50,838 bases of DNA from Colwellia sp. D2M02. GTDB lineage: Bacteria; Pseudomonadota; Gammaproteobacteria; Enterobacterales; Alteromonadaceae. Positions 46,274 through 50,838 of this stretch are shown here, piece after piece; within the stretch, counting starts at the first letter, position 1, and the number at the start of each line of letters is the position of its first letter. Location of the stretch: positions 77,120 through 127,957 of the forward strand of contig NZ_JAHKPW010000085.1 in the NCBI RefSeq assembly GCF_018860755.1, in the 5' to 3' direction. The notes beneath the pieces are model-generated. The model saw only the letters and a program-made list of their open reading frames with translations. It was not told where the DNA came from and made no database searches. A program made the position numbers and the translations under genes.

Positions 46274-47559
46274 TGGCAGGAAATATCCCAGATTCAACTG
46301 CAAGCTATCAGGTAAATGATGGTGAAAACTATCATTTTGCCTTCGCTGCAATGACAACACTTTTTTTTATTTGGGGCTTTATTACCGCCTTAAATGATAT
46401 TTTAATACCGCACCTCAAAGCTGCTTTTGATCTTAATTACGTGCAAGCAATGCTAGTGCAGTTTTGTTTTTTTGGTGCCTATTTTATTATGTCACCTCTA
46501 GCAGGAAAACTGATCAGCAAAATTGGCTACTTAAAAGGTATTATCACTGGCTTGCTAACAATCGCTGCTGGGTGTTGCTTATTTTACCCCGCCGCTGAAG
46601 TTGGTGTTTATTGGGTATTCTTAGCAGGCTTATTCGTACTGGCCTCTGGAATTACCATTTTACAAGTATCAGCCAACCCATATGTTGCTTCACTTGGCGC
46701 TGAAACAACCTCAGCGAGTCGTTTAAATTTGGCGCAAGCGATAAACTCTTTAGGCCACACACTCGGGCCGATTTTTGGTACAGCATTAATATTTGGTGCC
46801 GTTGCTCATACCGAAGTTATTGACGCAAAAAGTGTGCAACTACCATATTTATTGCTAGCCGGAGCAACGATACTTATTGCTGTTGGTTTTAAATTCTTGC
46901 ATTTACCCGCCATAGAGTCGATTGCCGAAGCACCTAAAAGTGATACCGCGGTTACCGGTTCTATCTGGCAACAGAAACCGTTACTATTAGGCGCGCTTGG
47001 TATTTTTCTATACGTTGGTGCTGAAGTGTCAATTGGTAGCTTTTTAGTCAACTACTTTACCCAAGATGACATCGCCGGATTAACAGAAATGAAAGCTGGT
47101 GAAATGGTGTCTTATTACTGGGGCGCTGCGATGATTGGTAGATTTGTAGGCGCTTACCTCACTCGCATTATTAAACCTAGCTACGTATTAGCCGCGAATG
47201 CAATCTTCGCGATGATCTTACTCATACTTACCATGTCAAGCAGTGGCCACTTTGCTATGTGGGCTGTAATCTCGGTTGGTTTTTTCAATTCAATCATGTT
47301 TCCAACTATTTTTGCTCTAGCGATTCGAGGCTTAGGGCCACTTACTTCGAAAGGATCAGGTTTATTGTGCCAGGCAATAGTTGGTGGCGCTATTTTACCA
47401 CTTATTCAAGGATATGTTGCCGACATCAGTTCAGTACAAGCGAGCTTTATCGTACCAGCTTGCGCGTATGTTTATATTTGTGGCTATGGCTTATACAGTG
47501 CAAAAGCAATGTTAACAGATACGAATCAAAGCGATAGTACGGTTAAGGATAACTCATGA
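46273..47559 (+). CDS. FHS-family sugar/H+ symporter (FucP-like), probable mannose permease
   Basis: A 428-residue MFS protein of the fucose/galactose/glucose-type FHS family with about 12 spans. FFIWGFITALNDILIPHLK is the FucP-type first-span motif, and SANPYVASLGAETTSASRLNLAQAINSLGHTLGPIFG is the family signature region. It is flanked by mannosidases, a sugar kinase and an AGE isomerase, which makes mannose the likely substrate. It overlaps the kinase by four bases (ATGA). The GGAG site lies in the end of the mannosidase gene. Confidence 0.88.
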   Translation: MAGNIPDSTASYQVNDGENYHFAFAAMTTLFFIWGFITALNDILIPHLKAAFDLNYVQAMLVQFCFFGAYFIMSPLAGKLISKIGYLKGIITGLLTIAAGCCLFYPAAEVGVYWVFLAGLFVLASGITILQVSANPYVASLGAETTSASRLNLAQAINSLGHTLGPIFGTALIFGAVAHTEVIDAKSVQLPYLLLAGATILIAVGFKFLHLPAIESIAEAPKSDTAVTGSIWQQKPLLLGALGIFLYVGAEVSIGSFLVNYFTQDDIAGLTEMKAGEMVSYYWGAAMIGRFVGAYLTRIIKPSYVLAANAIFAMILLILTMSSSGHFAMWAVISVGFFNSIMFPTIFALAIRGLGPLTSKGSGLLCQAIVGGAILPLIQGYVADISSVQASFIVPACAYVYICGYGLYSAKAMLTDTNQSDSTVKDNS

Positions 47560-48575
47560 AATCAGTAATTTGTTTTGGCGAAGCTCTAATTGATTTTCTC
47601 AACACCGGCAAGCAGGAAGACGGTTGTTTAATGCTAAATAACTATCGACAATACCCAGGTGGTGCACCTGCTAATGCCGCTGTAGCTATAGCAAAACTTG
47701 GTGGTAATGCCATATTTGCAGGCCAAGTCGGCAATGATATTTTTGGTGACTTTCTAAACGCATCAATGCAGGCTTACCATGTAGACACCAAGTTTTTAAG
47801 TCGTCATTCAAGTGCGCCAACGGCATTAGCCTTTGTCACCCTAGATCAATATGGCGAAAGGTCATTTTCCTTTTATCGTCAAAATAGTGCCGACGTGTTA
47901 TTCAAGCAAGAACAGGTAAAAGATGAATGGTTTACACAAGATACAACATTTCATTTTTGCAGCAACACTCTTACCGAACCCGACATTGCACACTGTACCG
48001 AATATGCTGTAAATAAGGCGCTGGATGCCGACGCTATTGTCAGCTTCGATGTCAACCTTCGCCATAATTTATGGCCTAGCGAACAAGCAGATATTGATAC
48101 TGTCAATAACCTTGTTCAGCATGCGCATATTATTAAGTTTTCACTCGAAGAATTTAATTATCTTGCCAATGACAATCCAGATGACTACTTAAAATTCTGT
48201 TTGAATTCGAATTGTCAGCTTTTGATCATTACTGATGGGGCAAACCCTATTGTTTATCATACGCCAAACTTTTCTCGTAGCGTTCAACCGCCGGCAATAA
48301 CTGCAATTGATACAACAGCAGGGGGCGATGGCTTTATCGGAGGTATTTTATTTGCTCTATCACAGTTTGACCATTTAAGTGATGTTATTAATAACGACAG
48401 TGTACTCAAAAAAGTTATTGAATTTTCGGCACAATGCGGCGCAATCGCCGTCAGTAAATCAGGAGCATTTCCTGCTTTAGCAACATTAGACGAAGTTTTG
48501 CCAAGATTAACGGCGCAACAAGATTCCCCGTCTATCAATCAAGTACCTTCTCTTGATGCATTCCTTTGGAGTTAA
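47556..48575 (+). CDS. PfkB-family sugar kinase, probable fructokinase
   Basis: A 339-residue ribokinase-fold kinase. The N-terminal glycine motif YPGGAPANAAVAIAKLGG and the C-terminal signature AIDTTAGGDGFIGGILF (aspartate of GGD as base) identify the family. Fructose is the likely substrate given an AGE-type isomerase right after it, making fructose-6-P; a mannokinase role is possible. A ribosome site AAGGA precedes the start, inside the permease end. Confidence 0.87.
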   Translation: MKSVICFGEALIDFLNTGKQEDGCLMLNNYRQYPGGAPANAAVAIAKLGGNAIFAGQVGNDIFGDFLNASMQAYHVDTKFLSRHSSAPTALAFVTLDQYGERSFSFYRQNSADVLFKQEQVKDEWFTQDTTFHFCSNTLTEPDIAHCTEYAVNKALDADAIVSFDVNLRHNLWPSEQADIDTVNNLVQHAHIIKFSLEEFNYLANDNPDDYLKFCLNSNCQLLIITDGANPIVYHTPNFSRSVQPPAITAIDTTAGGDGFIGGILFALSQFDHLSDVINNDSVLKKVIEFSAQCGAIAVSKSGAFPALATLDEVLPRLTAQQDSPSINQVPSLDAFLWS

Positions 48576-48578
48576 ACT

Positions 48579-49766
48579 ATGAACTTTTACGATACCAATT
48601 TCCTCAAAACACACAGCCAAGAAATTTTAGCATTTTATGATGATCGTGTTATTGACTCTAATGGTGGCTATTTTCAAAATTTTTATGATGATGGCACAAC
48701 CTTTAATAACGGCTTTAAGCAATTAGTCAGCAGTACGCGTATCATCGTAAATTATGCAATGGCTGCTAGTGTGCTCGATAAACCTGATTACCTAAAAACA
48801 GCACAACATGGCTTAGACTATTTAGAGCAAGTACATTGGCAAGAAGAAAGCCAGGGCTATGCGTGGACTTTACAAGACAATCATCCTTTAGATATGACAC
48901 AACAAGCCTATGGCTATGCCTTTGTGTTATTAGCCTATGCGGCAGCACGCAAAGCAGGAATTATCAGCTCTAATGATAAGCTAAATGAAACTTATCAGTT
49001 ACTTGAAGAACGTTTTTGGCAAGCCGATTATGGTTTGTACGCTGATACCTTAAGCGCTGACGGTATTTTATCTAAGTATCGTGGACAAAATGCGAACATG
49101 CATATTTGTGAAGCGATGATTTCAGCCTATGAAGCAACTAACAACCCCCTATTTTTGGAACGTGCCAATTCTATAGCCGACAATATCTGCAACAAACAAG
49201 CTTCGCTCACAAATGGACTTGTTTGGGAGCATTATACCGCGAGTTTTCAACCTGATTGGGAATATAACAAAACTGATCCCAAAAACCTTTATCGCCCTTG
49301 GGGTTTTCAGCCAGGACATCAAACAGAATGGACAAAGTTACTACTACAATTAAACAGACATGCGCCACAAGTATGGTTTGTTGAAAAAGCTCAGCAGCTA
49401 TTTGATGATAGTTTTGACCGATCTTGGGATGAGAATCATGGCGGATTAATTTATGGTTTTGATCCACAAGGTAACTGGTGTGACGACGATAAATATTTTT
49501 GGGTGCAAGCAGAAAGCTTTGCCGCGGCAGCACTGTTATATCAAGTAACTGATGACCAAAGCTATTTAGATAATTATCAAAAGCTTTGGCAATATAGTTG
49601 GCAACACTTTGTAGACCATAAGTACGGAGCTTGGTTTAGAGTATTACGAAGAGATAATTCAAAATACTCTAATGAAAAAAGCTTAGCCGGTGCAAAATGT
49701 GACTATCATAGTTTAGGCGCTTGTTTAGAAGCAATTAGAGTATTAAAAATGAAATCCTCCACCTAA
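48579..49766 (+). CDS. AGE-family sugar 2-epimerase/isomerase, probable D-mannose isomerase
   Basis: A 395-residue (alpha/alpha)6 barrel of the N-acylglucosamine 2-epimerase family. Stretches such as DSNGGYFQNFYDDGT, GFKQLVSSTRIIVNYAMA, NANMHICEAMISAYEAT, PGHQTEWTKLLLQLNRH and KYFWVQAESFAAAALLY fit the mannose isomerase/YihS group. With the neighbouring permease and kinase it would convert mannose to fructose, then fructose-6-P. Cellobiose- or GlcNAc-epimerase roles are less likely here. GGAG precedes the ATG. It ends the operon. Confidence 0.88.
   Translation: MNFYDTNFLKTHSQEILAFYDDRVIDSNGGYFQNFYDDGTTFNNGFKQLVSSTRIIVNYAMAASVLDKPDYLKTAQHGLDYLEQVHWQEESQGYAWTLQDNHPLDMTQQAYGYAFVLLAYAAARKAGIISSNDKLNETYQLLEERFWQADYGLYADTLSADGILSKYRGQNANMHICEAMISAYEATNNPLFLERANSIADNICNKQASLTNGLVWEHYTASFQPDWEYNKTDPKNLYRPWGFQPGHQTEWTKLLLQLNRHAPQVWFVEKAQQLFDDSFDRSWDENHGGLIYGFDPQGNWCDDDKYFWVQAESFAAAALLYQVTDDQSYLDNYQKLWQYSWQHFVDHKYGAWFRVLRRDNSKYSNEKSLAGAKCDYHSLGACLEAIRVLKMKSST
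49155..49168. promoter_or_regulatory. Intragenic near-match to the LacI operator
   Basis: TTGGAACGTGCCAA inside the isomerase gene differs from the 14-base operator at one position. It encodes ordinary residues (LERAN) and may be chance. Confidence 0.35.
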
Positions 49767-50617
49767 TATTACTAATTATGAACTGATTTCTGGGGTTATA
49801 TTAAGACAGCAATAACTTTTATCTATTGCAAACTCTGACATAACCCTCTTCAAGCTAGATAAGACTTTCAACCTAAGCTTTTAATTTTTAGTAACTCATT
49901 TCATGTTTACGAGTGAGATGTTTCATTAGCTATATTACTTATTAGTAAAATAGCTCAATATAATTACTAGTGCCAGTGTACCACCTCACGCCTTGCGTGA
50001 TAAATAGCCTTCTGAAGCAACATAACTAATTATCTTCAAAATTTAAATACTCAATAAAAGAATAGCCTAACTTACTTATTATAAAGATATTAAGTTATTG
50101 AGAATCGCAGGTGTTTTTAACTTTCCTGACCAATAGAGCTTAATTACCCTAGAAACAAAACTACTCTAAGCTCAACTAAGTCTATTAATTATAATGTCTC
50201 TACACATTGAACACTTGTTTTTATTTGAAAATCATCAAAAACAAAACATGTGATTTTTATTCCTATATTGATAAATACACAGCAAAAATCATCTCACTTT
50301 GTGCCCCTTTCCGGATATAACTTAGGATCATTTTTACCACAAACCAGGCCATTTTATGAATAAAAAAGACATCAGAATGGTCTGCTTAGATACGAAAGCG
50401 GAAATAAGATTTGGCTTATCTAATGAAAAAAAATCCGACATAGTTGTCATAAATGAAACCTTAAAGTTGTTCTAATATTCATATAAAGGCTGAATATTCA
50501 AAACTCAATTTTTACTGAAAGCTGACATTAGAGTAATACCTATTTTGTGTCTTCTCGTGCATTAAAGGTAAGCTTTAATGATTCTAAATAATACTGGAGC
50601 CCCCACAAATAAAACTA
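49767..50617. other. Gene-poor region after the mannoside operon
   Basis: No substantial gene. A short hairpin TCACGC / GCGTGA lies at 49986-50000. A possible 39-codon frame (50356-50475, MNKKDIRMVCLDTKAEIRFG...) has only a weak AGG before it and I do not recognise it. No terminator after the isomerase gene is obvious. Confidence 0.5.
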
Positions 50618-50740
50618 TTAATTAAACTGTTCTTTTGTCATCTTGCCAATAACAACAGGTTTGTAATCAACAATTTCAAATTCACGTATCATAGACATGT
50701 CCTTCCACATAAGATCGTATCCTTTGGTTCTCTTAAATTG
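50618..50740 (-). pseudogene. C-terminal remnant of an unknown gene beside an IS
   Basis: A 40-codon minus-strand frame (...GYDLMWKDMSMIREFEIVDY..., then stop) is open right up to the edge of the IS3-type element and looks like the tail of a longer protein. I do not recognise the family. The likely explanation is that the insertion removed or separated the rest of the gene. Confidence 0.4.
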
Positions 50741-50743
50741 AAG

Positions 50744-50838
50744 TGGTCAAGTAAAATTGGCCACAGTTTTAGAGTTTAACCAGTATCTTCTCTCTGACTC
50801 ATTTGGACTTAACCCAGCGTTATACCGGTGTGGTCTAG
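50744..50838 (-). mobile_element. 3' end of an IS3-family element (partial, at window edge)
   Basis: The minus strand encodes 29 C-terminal residues of an IS3-type transposase, RPHRYNAGLSPNESERRYW and then KTVANFT before the stop at 50747, a tail typical of IS3-family OrfB. The end of the element appears to be TGGTCAAGTAAAATTGGCCA, beginning with the TG usual for IS3 ends. The rest lies beyond the right edge, so completeness and target duplication are unknown. Confidence 0.75.

Noticed and set aside
50356-50475. 39-codon frame
   Set aside because: Weak ribosome site, no recognisable motif; kept only as a note in the gap description.

Overview
The window looks like chromosome from an AT-rich marine gammaproteobacterium of the Alteromonadales, most probably Colwelliaceae (Colwellia/Thalassotalea-like). 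This rests on the character of the proteins (S10-operon proteins close to E. coli, a second-type EF-G, two TonB receptors next to a LacI-controlled sugar locus, RimK/RimB genes). No search could be run, so the genus is an inference.

Layout. (1) 0.2-4.7 kb: histidine degradation, with hutC and its palindromic operator, then hutH-hutU convergent to it and a divergent LysR gene. (2) 5.8-8.9 kb: a five-gene minus-strand run (GNAT, NTF2-like, SDR, small membrane protein, dusC) with overlapping or close genes, then a spermidine-synthase-fold gene. (3) 9.7-15.04 kb: a complete S10 ribosomal-protein operon (rpsJ to rpsQ) with a strong promoter and an L4-type leader with an attenuator hairpin. It ends in a terminator instead of running on to the spc operon. 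(4) 15.1-20.7 kb: short-form CstA carbon-starvation transporter, a GabD-like aldehyde dehydrogenase and a stand-alone EF-G. (5) 20.9-26.2 kb: rimK, aspartoacylase-like, retropepsin-like zinc protease and mscS genes on one strand, a divergent HdfR-like regulator, and a second MscS. (6) 27-49.8 kb: a large mannoside/glycoprotein utilisation locus. (7) The right edge has the 3' end of an IS3-family transposase beside a truncated gene tail.

The utilisation locus is the most interesting part. The plus strand carries two GH92 alpha-mannosidases, an FHS-type sugar permease, a PfkB sugar kinase and an AGE-fold isomerase in one overlapping operon. This fits mannoside -> mannose -> fructose -> fructose-6-P. 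The minus strand carries a LacI regulator, two TonB receptors, two related lipoproteins (discoidin-like + PKD + BSP-type HExxH peptidase), an M28 peptidase and a pgi. Near-identical palindromes TGGAACGTTCCA lie before both TonB receptor genes and in the lacI/GH92 divergent region, so sugar and peptide arms probably form one regulon. My reading is a system that takes apart mannose-decorated glycoproteins, with sugar-binding peptidases cutting protein and GH92 enzymes trimming glycans; this is inference. The pgi that would pass fructose-6-P to glucose-6-P is broken by a one-base frameshift and also departs from a conserved PGI signature.
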